From the NCBI GenBank assembly GCA_951804985.1, contig OX638132.1:21953989-22017988 (forward strand): a stretch of DNA of 64,000 nucleotides, read 5' to 3'. The translations under genes and the position numbers were made by a program. The first letter of the stretch is position 1, and the number at the start of each line of letters is the position of its first letter. This stretch comes from Dryomyza anilis. Its lineage: Eukaryota; Arthropoda; Insecta; Diptera; Dryomyzidae. The notes below the pieces were generated by a model. That model was not told the DNA's origin. It was given only the letters and a program-made list of their open reading frames with translations, and did not search any database. Positions 1 to 10,625 of this stretch are shown here, in pieces.

Positions 1-640
1 ATCTATTCAATCCGTGAAATGTACGAAAACATAAACAAATTTAAACCTATATAATTGCTATATAATTGCGTGTATTTATAAATTTCCTATTTTTATGAAA
101 ATTGCTGCTACTTTTTAGGAATATTAAAAATATAATTAAAAAATAATATCATAAAAATAAATAGACGTAATTTATGTTTATTTCAATTAGCATTTAATAT
201 ATTTGAAACTATATAAACTCGAAAAATTTAAAATTATTTTGTAAGGATAAAGTGTGTAAATACAATGTTGTTTCACATTCGCACAAACGTCTAAAAATAT
301 TTTTTATAAACATAAATATGTTTAAACGAAAACGAAAACCATATGTTTGACTGTTATTATAATAATGTTTTGCAATGCAATAATAATTTTGTTTGGATTA
401 AGCTCCAAAAATATATGTTATGCCAGCAAAATTATGTTTGCCATCGTCCTTTTTTTGCAGCATACATATGATGTAAAAACTTAAACAATTCTTTTGTTAA
501 AGTGTAATAAAGTTATTAATGTGTGTGACCATTATTGCTGACACAGTTGCAAACGCAATCAAAATATTTTCAATTTCAATATTACTATATTTTTTTTTCT
601 TCTAAGATTTTTGTATACATTTTTTGTATTTTTGCTTCAG
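1..640. other. AT-rich intergenic or intronic DNA, no gene seen
   Basis: Very AT-rich sequence without a coding frame, RNA gene or clear repeat that I can support. The last 40 bases form a pyrimidine-rich tract ending in an acceptor-like tttgcttcag, which leads into the candidate exon at 641. Confidence 0.5.
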
Positions 641-745
641 GCCAATATATGCGCGGTTGCAGTGACCATAATCGATGCTTGTTCTGCTTCTGTTATAAGC
701 CTCTGTCCCCCCACTTCAGCAATCGCTGTTGCTGCCAAGCACTAA
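641..745 (+). CDS. Candidate terminal coding exon with poly(A) signal (weak)
   Basis: I do not recognise this sequence. A T-rich tract ending in tttgcttcag at 631-640 looks like a 3' splice site. The frame opening directly after it stays open for 34 codons, reads ANICAVAVTIIDACSASVIS onward with many Ala, Val and Cys, and stops with TAA at 743-745. AATAAA follows at 771-776 with T-rich sequence after it, as expected of a last exon. The stretch is clearly more GC-rich than its surroundings. Another frame also stays open across the same bases, so coding is unproven. Upstream exons would lie outside the window. It could equally be a repeat or non-coding exon. Confidence 0.25.
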   Translation, partial: ANICAVAVTIIDACSASVISLCPPTSAIAVAAKH

Positions 746-779
746 GGTGTTGTTTTAATTGCCTTTGCGAAATAAAATA

Positions 780-3040
780 CTTTCTTTGATTTATTTTGAT
801 AATTTTTTTGTACAATTTGTTTTTTTTTATCAGTTGTCTTTTAAGTAACCAAAAATTGTAAATATTCAATTACGTTTTCGGAAATAACGGCGCTGTAAGA
901 CGCTTAACTGCGAAAACAAATGCTTCTGACATCTGAACATTTGACAGGTTTTAAATGTCGGCAAGAAATGTCAAAAATCGTTGTACATTCATAAATAATA
1001 TTTTGCGCGTTTCATTGAATTGGTTGCGATTTCGAAATCGACCGGCTGGCGGCTGTTGGGCTTGTCGCTATGGGCTATGGGTATCGTTGTCTCTGGGCGA
1101 GGTACTGGTTTGGAGCAGTTGGTAACTTATTTTTAACATTTTTTTTTATTTTTGGCAATAGTCACAGCGTTTCACATTGTGACTTGTAAGCAAACAGAAT
1201 TAAAAGATTGAGAATTAAGAAAAGTTAATTTAATTTTACATAAAATTTAATTATTACCGGTCATTCATTAACTATTTCGTAAAAGAAAAGATATACTGCA
1301 TTAAAATGAAAGAAATGTCTTTAAAATAAATACATATGTATTTGATTCACGTCTAAGCGCAAACGTATTTGTTTTCACTACAGTTTGTAGTTTAGTTTTT
1401 GCATGGAAAATAACATAACATAATTTCACTGCCTTTCTATTTAAAATTATAATATATTTGTAATAAAAAAAACACCACGTTTAGTATTTATTTAAACATT
1501 CAGAAATATGTAGAAAAATGACTAAATCTGCATTTATTTTTACTTTATTTTGCATTGGTTCAAATGTTATAAATATTTAGACGTTTTAAAACATATACAT
1601 TTATTTTTACAACAATCTGCATTTCTTTAATTTTTAAAATATGTAAAAAAATACTAGATCTGCATTTTTTTTACTGCTTTCCCTATTTATTTTAATACCC
1701 CGATAAATTGTGTAGTTCCTCAAAAGTTTTGTTATACAGCGAAAATATGTATTAGACAAATATTTTCTTAATGATCAAGATGGAAGCATAACATGCATTT
1801 AATTATTGCTTTTCACCTATACCAAATATGAATAATATGAGCAAATATAAATAGTATGCGCACTCACAGAAAATTCTTTGTCTTATGCATTTTCAAGTAG
1901 TAAAATCAAATTCAATAAATACAAAAGCTCAAACTAAATGATTTTCAAAACAAATACAAAAATTTACTAAATATATAGGTACTACCATAAACATTCTCGA
2001 TGCATTTCGATTCCGGCATGTTCAAACTAGGTTGTCTCAAATGTAATATCATTATTTACCATTGCTTTAGTTTGTATTACAACCAATTTAGAATGGTTTT
2101 TGAATAATTTGGTGTGTGTATAAGATAATATTTGAAGTGCCAACCGAATATGGCAGGTTTCCATTAACCAATTTGTAGAAATGTCGTTTTAACCGAATGA
2201 ATTGGATTGTTGCAACTAACTCGTTCTTCAAACTTCGTTGCAAAAGAGTATTTTGTATTGTAAACATAAATTTTCACGAAGTTCAGACAATATTTCGATG
2301 TATGTACCCGGACCCAACCAAATTATACGGTGATTTCAACAATTATCTCAACACTTATAATCTAAATTTAAAGTGTTGTAGATTGAATTACAATCAACAG
2401 AACAATAATAAATATTTGAAGCGAATATTGCAGTTCCATCAACTGCATAAACTTCGATGAACCCAAATGAAGTTCGTTGTTACAACTAACATTTTCGTAT
2501 ATCCAACCGCATCGCAAAGGAGAAATTTTCTGTGTGCATTAGAAATATTTTGAAATTTCAATATTGTTGCACACAACAACTGTTGCAAAATGTTTGCAAT
2601 TGATTGGCATCAACTGCATCTTGACGTAAACATTTGACTATAAAATGTTATCTTAATATAGATTTGTAATTAATTATGTATTTAATGGTTGGCAATAACC
2701 ATAGTCTGGCTGCAGTGACAGCAATTAATTGTCAATTTAAAATTAAAATATGCGACTGCACTTAATTTATCCAATATATTGAATAAAAACATCATGTTGT
2801 TCTTGAAAATTGTTCACAAATGTGCTGAAATTGTTTTTAAGTGGTTTTTTAATGTTTTTATATTAAAACTAATGTAATAAATAATTTATATTAGTTGGCG
2901 GTTCAAGTCAATTTCATCAATATACAATAAAATTAATTACTGATCGTGATTTCCGTTATAGAGCTAAACATCTCAGTGATCATATTAATTACATAGTCCA
3001 ACACTATTCGTTATAGTTTGAATGTTTATATAATCTCATC
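780..3040. other. AT-rich intergenic region with one GC-richer island
   Basis: Mostly AT-rich and featureless. About 890-1130 is conspicuously GC-richer and could be an exon, promoter or regulatory island. From about 2100 to 2560 the sequence matches, in inverted orientation, a diverged repeat at about 12,740-13,190. The shared words include ccgaatatggcag and a later tttaaccgaa. This part is therefore an old mobile element rather than gene sequence. Confidence 0.4.
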
Positions 3041-3560
3041 ATATAATCCCATTAAAATTTGTCAATATGGCAGTTTTTGATTTAATAGTATACAAAAATT
3101 AAATAATTTCATAGAAACTCAAAAATAATGTTATAGTATTTTGTAGTATTTAATGGGATTTACCGATTGAATTAATAGTTTATATAATAATAATATAATA
3201 GTTTGGCGCTACAGTCCTGTATAGAACTTCGGCCGAGCTCTCTCACCATTTTGAGCTGTGCGTGTTATATTTGTACTCAAAGTGGTGGGACCTACAGTTT
3301 ATTGGTGAGAGCTTTTCATAGGCAATGGTTTTACTCTCGTAGGTTTGCCATTTACTGACGAGAGGTAGCGCGGTATAGAAAAATGTTTCTATGAAAAGAT
3401 GTTGTTAGCACCAGTACAGGCTTGAATCGGGGACCTTTCGGCTCGCAGTCCAACGCACTAACCACTGAGCTACCGCGGCTAAATAGTTTATACTATTGAC
3501 TAATTTCAATATTAAGACTATATATTTTATGATATCTTTGTTCATAAAGCATGTCACCTA
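3040..3560. mobile_element. Diverged MITE split by a SINE insertion
   Basis: About 3050-3180 and 3482-3540 resemble the two halves of the MITE family with CCCAGAAAAAA ends (compare 17,749-17,970): words such as cccattaaaat, tttaatagtatacaaaaa and actattgactaattt are shared. The SINE at 3185-3481 interrupts it. The copy is old and its ends are blurred. Confidence 0.45.
3185..3481 (-). mobile_element. tRNA-derived SINE, near full length
   Basis: Reverse-strand copy of the SINE best seen at 29,958-30,258. The minus strand starts with a tRNA-like head (GCCGCGGTAGCTCAGTGG, then a GGTCCCCGATTCAAGCC box B), runs through the family body and ends in a (TTA)n-like tail. An 11-bp direct repeat AATAGTTTATA at 3174-3184 and 3482-3492 flanks it exactly. 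This is the target-site duplication expected of LINE-mobilised retroposition. Confidence 0.8.
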
Positions 3561-3592
3561 GTTTTTGTTTAATCAGCTGATATTTTTGTTTT

Positions 3593-3817
3593 TACACTCA
3601 GTAAAAATACTACATAAATAATAGTGTTTTACTATTAAAAATAGTCAATAGGATAAAATATTATTTCAATCGGAAAATACCATAACATACTAGAAAATAC
3701 CATCACATTGCCATTGAGTTTATATGAAAAGATTTATATTTTGTATACTATTAAATCAATAATTGTCCTATTGACCAATTTTAATGGGATTTGAGAGAAT
3801 TTTTTTCTGGGTGTAGC
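3593..3817. mobile_element. MITE, CCCAGAAAAAA family
   Basis: About 225 bp bounded by near-perfect inverted ends: TACACTCAGTAAAAA at left and TTTTTTTCTGGGTGTA at right. The interior (aaaatagtcaataggata, gaaaataccat, attgccattgagtttatatg) is shared with copies at 17,749, 29,600, 37,828, 58,790 and 60,270. No coding capacity. The TA at each end would fit a Tc1/mariner-type TA target site, which is inference. Confidence 0.75.
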
Positions 3818-3819
3818 AT

Positions 3820-4720
3820 TTTAAGTTTGTAAATATTGTTACGACAACTCTATCGCCCTTATTACGAATGAAATTCGTCAGAAATACCAGTGACAGCTTT
3901 TTTTACAAGTTCATTGAATACAAACATAAAATCTGTTATTGGAATTTCTGACGTTTTCGACGAATTTCTTTTCATTTCGTTTTACGTAATAGGGGGTAAA
4001 TTGTATTCTAAAATTTGACATTAGACTGATTTTGAAACAGCCTAAAGACTATTTAATTTAAAGTAAAATTTGTTAAGAAACATTTTAACCCTCGAAGTTC
4101 ATAAAAAAAAATAATATTGCCCTGATCTAGCAAAAAGTGAGAACGAATATTTTTCGTCATATGTTTGAATGTTAAAAATTGTAGGACAATGTATGAAGTA
4201 GTTTTTATAAAAAATAAACATATTAATATATTGAATAATTTATTGCATATGTGTCATAGTAATTGTTATTAAAACGATTATCCACATAATAATGTATTCT
4301 AAACTATTTTTACACATTTAAAAAATTCTTCAATGTTAATATGATGAGGATTTTTTTTTTAAATTACTTTAGTAGAAATTAAAATTAAAAAAAGACATGC
4401 CCAGACCCTAGTAGAAATTTTGATATTGTAACGCATCTAATCATTATTTCAGATAATCGGGCTCTGACAAGGCTCAAACGAGGCAACAAGTCCGGTCAAC
4501 AATTGCCTTATTAAAAATTCCTTAAGAGGAACAAATGAAGTAGTTCGAATCGGGGACAGATCGGGATTCTTTCTGCAGCATTTCTTAACAGGTTAAAATC
4601 GCAATGATGGGTAAGAAATACGGGAAATGAAATGGTCTATCATTTTTTTCATTTTTGTAAATTTCAAATTTACGTACAAGGGAAATTAAATTGTCTAAAA
4701 CATGAGTAAAAAAAATTTGG
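3820..4720. other. AT-rich intergenic DNA
   Basis: No gene or clear repeat boundary seen. About 3850-4000 contains paired words (aaattcgtcag and ctgacgaattt-like) that suggest a small, old inverted-repeat element. Confidence 0.4.
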
Positions 4721-4724
4721 CACA

Positions 4725-5800
4725 CTCAAAATAATATCCAGGACATTTTACGAAATATTTTTTCGTAATTTATTTAATTTCGTAAAATACATATATAATT
4801 CGTAGAATACACGAAACATTTATATTTCTATTTTTTCCCAAATTATTTTTTACGAACGATTCGTATGTATATATTAAGAATCAATATTCGTAAAATAAAT
4901 TAAAAAAACAAAATTACGAATGTTTCGTTTAAATTATGAAACTTTCGTCATATTATCTCCAAATAGATATTTTTTTTACGAAAGAATAACATATTTTACG
5001 AATGAGCTTTACACTTTACGAATAAAGTACTAAACTTTCGTAAAATTGAGGCTATATGTAGAATTTTGCAAAACACTCGTGTTTTTTACTAATCATTATT
5101 AAAAAAAGAAATCAGTTGCGTCAAATAGCAATCTGGAGATGTATTTTATTTTAATTGATATCAGCAGATAGTTATAAAATACAAACAGTTTTAAATTGTG
5201 TTTTGTGTGAGTTCTGTCTGTGCTAAAAGTGCAAAAGTATCAAATCCGTGCATAATGTTTCATATTTTTAAGAATGAACCGTCATTTTCATCGAGAGTTT
5301 TTTAAACAAAATATTTTATTTAATTTGTATCGCGAGCACAAATAGATAGTTATAAATACAAAAAGGTTTAAAATGTGTTCAGTGTTAGTTCTGTTTGTAT
5401 CAAAAGTTTAAAAATTTATATATTTCAATATTTTATGAATCGTCATTTTCATCGTCAGTATTTTTTAAACAAGATATTCGTGTATTTTACGAAAGATTCG
5501 TAAAATGTTTTGTATGCTTCATAAATATACGAATGCTATCGTCAAAAGTACGAATACTTTCGTAAAATGTACAAATTTATTCGTAAAAAGGTACACATAA
5601 TATTCAATAAGTTACGAATCATTCGTATTATGTACGAATGGCTTTCGTAGATAAAAATCTACGAATAGTTTCGTAAAATAAACAATTAATATTCGTAATT
5701 TTAACATAATCGTTTTATCATAATCGTGTTTTTTGCTAAATATTTTGTGGATAAATTTCACGAATTTTTTTCGTAAAATACACGAACGATTTTATGTATT
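4725..5800. mobile_element. Element built of TTCGTAAAATACACGAA-type motifs
   Basis: Roughly 1 kb packed with variants of TTCGTAAAATACACGAA and its complement, in both orientations. The left end (cactcaaaataatatccaggacattttacgaaatatt) recurs inverted at 26,680-26,780 (aatatttcgtaaaatgtcctaaaaattattttgagtg). A related cluster sits at 37,030-37,150. The recurrence and symmetry indicate a non-autonomous, TIR-like mobile element family. No coding frame. Confidence 0.5.
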
Positions 5801-5833
5801 TTAAGCAGTTTTTATTTTAAGTGCATATTATAT

Positions 5834-6103
5834 TAAAGGGTTTTTCAATAAGAGCGCTACAATAGTAGAGCGACATGGACAGCAAACGACACCATATTTC
5901 TTGCCGCTCTTTTGACATTTCTCTTCAGTAAGGTTTGCCGAGTCTAAATTATTAAAATTTACTATCGAAATTCGAATTCGTATATCTTTCCATCATGAAA
6001 TGGCAAACCTGAAGACAAATGTCAAATGAGCGGCAAGAAATATGGCGTCGTTTGCTGTCCTTGTCGCTCTACTTTTGTAGCGTCCCTGTTAAAAAACCCT
6101 TTA
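5834..6103. mobile_element. Long-hairpin MITE with AAAGGGTTTTT ends
   Basis: About 270 bp whose two halves are reverse complements over roughly 100 bases. The left arm begins TAAAGGGTTTTTCAATAAG and includes GACAGCAAACGACACCATAT. The right arm includes the complementary ATATGGCGTCGTTTGCTGTC and ends AAAAAACCCTTTA. Single-stranded, it would fold into one long stem. The TA-bordered ends suggest a mariner-related MITE; the superfamily is inferred. Confidence 0.75.
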
Positions 6104-6360
6104 TTAATGCGTCTAACGTATTTGTACATTAATGTAATCAACACTTCGTCATATTAACGAACACTTGTTCAGCCATTCATATAATTGATGATGTTGTGTA
6201 GCCATTAAAATTATGAATTGTTCTTCAATGTATAATGTATCATAGTTTGATGAATGAAATTCTTATATTACGCTCGTATGTTTGTATTTATTTTATTTTC
6301 TAGCTCTTCTGACTAAATTTCTGTCTAAAACTAAATAAACTAAATTTTAATTTATTTTAG

Positions 6361-6407
6361 ATGATGATCCTGTCACCGATGACTGTTACTTACTACCAAC
6401 ATCTTAA
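6361..6407 (+). CDS. Candidate terminal coding exon with long 3' UTR (weak)
   Basis: The sequence aattttaatttattttag at 6341-6360 is a good 3' splice site. In the frame beginning with the third base, the exon would encode DDPVTDDCYLLPTS and stop with TAA at 6405-6407. What follows to about 7,113 looks like a fly 3' UTR: CAA-rich, with scattered AGATA words and an AATAAA in gatgaaataaaaacc near 7108. I do not recognise the peptide, and no matching upstream exon was found. Another frame also remains open. It is offered as a lead only. Confidence 0.25.
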
Positions 6408-6409
6408 GA

Positions 6410-7530
6410 CAAATATTGTCGATCAACAACAAAAAAAAATTAAGAACAGCAACAAGTTAAAATGTCGCTTGAATTTAAATGACAAAAAAAATGGAATTTT
6501 CTTCTTCACAGCCTGAGTGAAAGTGAATATGTTTTTTATAAATCATTCGTTGTTGGCAGCCCCCCATCGTAAATTCAGTACACAAACAACCAATTCTGAT
6601 GCTGAGCAAACAGCTGTTTAGTATCAGCGCAACGGATGCATATCTGGTAGTACTAGATATATGTATCAGAGACAGCAAAAGATAGCAACAGATAAAAAGA
6701 TATAAATATTAAAATAAAATACTCTAAACGACGTCATAAGCTTCGCAAGAGATAAGCAACTATTACATGCACTTTAGGCTAACCGAATGATACAGATAGC
6801 CAAAGACGCACAGCTACGTAAAGATTCAGATACATTTGTTCGAGATACAGTCGCGGTGAACGTTTTGATTGCTTTGCTTTTGCATTGAAAATTTAAAATT
6901 TGTTATCATCTAAAATATTATTGAAATTTCATCACAACGATGTATAACTTAAAACAGATACACATATTGTATCGGGAGCACTTTTTTTATTCAGCAAGTA
7001 TCTGCATCAAGTGGCCACAGTACCAATTTCGGCCAATTTCGAAGCATACGGACATGGATATATACAGCAGATACGCAGACTTCTTGTTGTGTTTAGCTGA
7101 TGAAATAAAAACCTTCAATTGGTGCCACATTTAATCATACCGACAGACATGAGTCAGGATAAACAAATTTTGAAACCGACAGATATTTGAACAGATAGCC
7201 AGTCAGTTGGATGGAATGATTGATAGATAGATATATAGATGCATGAGATGGATAGATGGACATACTAGATAGAGGTCAGTGATACTTCGACGTAATCTGA
7301 AATCTGGCAACTGTGCCAAATTGTTGTGCGTAAAGTTCATATTATGGCAAACAAAGAAATACTCGACGTTGGTCAGGTTAATGCCTTTAGGATCTAAAAG
7401 ACAGATGTCCAAAAAGAACATCATTATATAAATTTTATTGTATTAATAAAATATTGACATACCGAAATTATGTCGAAAATATAGCACTTGGGTATGGAAC
7501 ATTTTTTTTTTTTTTTTACAAATTAACCAA
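6410..7530. other. Possible 3' UTR, then GATA-rich and AT-rich DNA
   Basis: 6410-7110 is A-rich with many agata and cagata words and could be 3' UTR of the candidate exon before it. Around 7,200-7,275 there is a degenerate (GATA)n tract. Short open frames here lack any recognisable domain. Confidence 0.35.
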
Positions 7531-7534
7531 TTCT

Positions 7535-8790
7535 CAGGGGATGCCTCCTATACGTGCAATGCACAATGTTGATCGTAAGAAAGGATTATAGGTTAAAGGG
7601 AGCAGGAACGACACTACGGTGGATGTTTGCTTTAAATTTCCCAATATTAAAAATGTCAGATTGTTCCACAAATGTATCGTGCGACTGAAGAACGAATTAT
7701 CTCTGTAATGCGTGGTTCTGTTGGTAACCGAGTGAACTACGAAGGTTCGATGCCCGAGTAGAACGAAATAATACACGATCTGGTGGAATGAGGCCATGTA
7801 TTTCCCCCGAACACTTACCATTGTAATACCTATAAAACAGGCTTACACACCCTACGGTCCTTCGGTGCTCAAGAGAACCAATAGAGGATGAAATATTTTC
7901 ATCCCCAATTAAATATATTGCACGTTGTTGGCTTCGATCCAGGAACTCCAAGGAAGATTTTGAAGCCCCTGCCCATATGTGCGAATTTTATTCCATCTTA
8001 GGCCGAATATAGGTGGTGTAGACAATGCGCAAGTCAGCGGGAGTGAAGTATGTCTTACACCGTTTCAAAAAACCGAGGCACTTGGCCGCTTCTTTCGACA
8101 CATCAAATATGTGATCATTCCAACGGAGTTCACATTGAATTGATATACCCAGAACGTCTAGAGCAGCTGACTGCGCAATATCCACAGAGTCCATATTGAG
8201 GGGAGGGAGGGGTGAATCCATTCTTTTGTGAGATAACAGACAACATTGGGTGTTGCTAGCATTAAAATCAACTCTATTTGCAAGACCCCACTCGGAGATT
8301 GTTTTAAGGTCATTATTGAGTGTATCATTCATTGTGCGTCGTTTACTCTCAATCTCCAAAGAGTTTGGGCGCTTGTTGAACGAATATGAGTGACAAATGT
8401 GACTGGGTTCTAGGTCGATGACAGAAGGTCATTGATAAATACCAGAAATAGGGACGGGTATAGGACAGAACCCTGCGGGACTCCAGAATTGATGAAATGT
8501 TGTTCTGAGAAAACACCATCCATCGCAACTCGTAATGAACGATCCTGGAGAAAACTCGATATCCATCGAGTAAAAGAATTACCGACACCATATGCAATAA
8601 GTTTTGATACCAGTACTTCATGCCACACTCGATCAAAAGCCTTGGAAATATCAAGAGCAACCTCCTTACTCTCCCCGAAAAGATGAATACAATTATTCCA
8701 CTTTTCGGAGAGGACCGCCATCAAGTCACCGGTGAATCTGGTCCTACGGAAACCATATTGCACCGCACAAATGTAATTTAAATACACTGA
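7535..8790 (-). pseudogene. Broken non-LTR retrotransposon (Jockey/I-type reverse transcriptase)
   Basis: Minus-strand fragment of a LINE reverse transcriptase in several frames. 8787-8410 encodes palm and fingers motifs including ALDISKAFDRVWHEVL (first catalytic Asp) and SGVPQGSVL. After a stop, 8359-7988 continues with a C-terminal segment (LGISIQCELRWNDHIFDVSK). Two overlapping frames (7951-7697, 7821-7534) give the typical end, with HYRDNSFFSRTIHLWN. The stretch that should carry the YADD catalytic box is deleted between the first two frames. The copy is therefore 5'-truncated, frameshifted and inactive. A fragment of the same family lies in the obelus intron (44,976-45,600). Confidence 0.8.
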
Positions 8791-9316
8791 GAATAAATAA
8801 TTTTTTCAATACATTTGTAATAAAAATCGAAATAATCCAAAGAATAAATATTACGAAAAATGTTATTCATTTACTATGGTTTTTATTTCATGATTTCTGT
8901 AATTTTCGAATGACATTTATCAGTCATTATAAATTGAGAAAAATTATTAGTTATTGCCAAGTGGTGTTATATTTATTGTTAAGGTCCAGTTTTTCAGGGA
9001 AAGTTTAAACTTAGCTTAAATAAATATTTCAAAAGTCTGTAGTTCTAAATCAATATGTCTCAATTTCTTTAAACTTCAATGAGTGATAGATATACAATTA
9101 GTACTCAGTTAATATGAAATTTTATGTATATGTGAAATATTGACTATAATGTGACTGAAAAAATTAATTATATTAAACTTGGTTTAAAATAGTACTGAAA
9201 ATGGGCAAGTTAAAAATTTTTTTGAATAGGAGCAAACTATTTCGAAAATTAAATTTAACCATTTAAAGACCTGTCTAAACAAATGTGCAGTTGTAAATAT
9301 ATATATTATTTCCAAT
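8790..9316. other. AT-rich intergenic DNA
   Basis: No gene, RNA or repeat that I can support. Confidence 0.4.
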
Positions 9317-10625
9317 TTTTTATACCCTACACTAAGAGTGAAATGTTATATTCAGTTTGGTACGCCGTTTGTAACACCCAGAAGGAAGCATCTCCGGTAT
9401 GGAAAAGTATATATATTCTTGATCAGCATGACCTCCTCCGTCTGTCTGTTAAAATCCCTACTACTTAAAAAATTGAAGAGTTAGATAAATGAAACTTATA
9501 ATTTATATTACATATATACCTATGCTGTATGTGCGAAAAGATTGGCGAGATCGGTTCATTGGGACCTGTGATCTGACCATTTATATTCAAATAGCTGGAC
9601 CCGTACACGACTCGTGCAAATATTATGTGAATGCAAGGTTAGTGAGCAATATTATTAATATAAATAACATTTTTATTATTTATATCAGGGACCCGTGCTT
9701 CGCTGTGGACGTTTTTTATTGGTTTTATAAATGTAGTAACCAAAACCATACTAATTATCCGATAAAACAACTTTTCTCATAGACAATTCTTTCTCAGACT
9801 GTTCTTCCCCGTAGAATTCTTGCCAGTAGAATTTTTTCCCGTAGAATTCTTCCTCGTAGAGTTTTTCCCAGTAGAAGTTTTAGTGTGGTTAGTTTTAGCG
9901 TGCTGAGTTTTAGTGTGGTGAGTTTTAGTATGGTGAATTTTAATGTGATGAGTTTAAGTGTATTGAATTTTATTGTTGTGTGTTTTAGTGTGTTGAATTT
10001 AAGTGTGGTGAATTTTAGTGTGGTCAGTTTTAGTGTGGTGAATTTCAGTGTGGTGAGTTTTAGTGTGGTGAAATTTAGTGTGGTGAGTTTTTGTATGGTG
10101 AATTTTAGTGTGGTGAGTTTTAGTGTGGTGGATTTTGGTGTGGTGAATTTTAGTGTGGTTGATTTTTTTTTGTTTTCTATCCTTTTTTATTTTTCTGTTG
10201 TTTTTGAGTTATTGCTTAAGTTTTGTGCTTTTACTTTTGTTTGTGTGTTTGATTTTTGCTTTGGTTTTTGAGTTTTTGTTTTTGTATTTTTTTGTATTTC
10301 AGTTTTTTGTTTCATCTTTTTAGCTTGTGTTTGTGCTGAGTTATATCGTTTGGAATGTTTAGGTTGTATGGGAGGTACCACGCCCCTTTGTCAAACCGCG
10401 CCCATATTTAGCCTATGACACCCTCCGGACTCCATAGTATCCTGTTACAAAATTTCGGCTCAGCGGTTTAGACGTGATGCTGGAAAAAAAAACAGCTTAG
10501 ACCGACTATAATGACTATTATTTTGATAATCCTAACTATCATAATAACACCTTCTATATAATGTCCCTACTTTAAAATTTTTCATGTGTTCTAACCTTCC
10601 CAACTGTTTTTTTCTTAAAACCTTC
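9317..10625 (+). mobile_element. Non-autonomous element with TATACCC end, split by a Helitron-like insert
   Basis: Starts TATACCCTACACTAAGAGTG and contains TTGGTACGCCGTTTGTAACA. It resumes after the insert with gacttagaccgac-like sequence, then cctaactatcataataacac, and ends near ctaaccttcccaactg. The same sequence is contiguous, about 670 bp, in the reverse-strand copy at 60,436-61,108, and a third copy starts near 20,151. Here the middle is replaced by the Helitron-like copy at 9594-10,490. No coding capacity seen. Confidence 0.65.
9594..10490 (-). mobile_element. Helitron-like (DINE-1 type) element with 15-bp minisatellite
   Basis: Minus-oriented partner of the copy at 13,283-14,223. Its 3' end (low coordinate) has the GCACGAGTCGTG hairpin followed by a ggtccagct-type terminus. 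The core is a tandem array of a roughly 15-bp unit (gttttagtgtggtga variants, about 9,870-10,160). Next to it lie actcc/gaattctt words belonging to a second minisatellite. The start shares the ccgctgagccgaaattttg and catactatggagtccggag region. Hairpin plus CTAG-like terminus plus variable internal tandem repeats is the known architecture of non-autonomous Helentron/DINE-1 elements. Confidence 0.65.

Noticed and set aside
9885..10271. 128-codon frame with repeated VVSFS units, and its counterparts at 13,504-13,780
   Set aside because: Direct translation of the 15-bp minisatellite in the Helitron-like element, not a protein.
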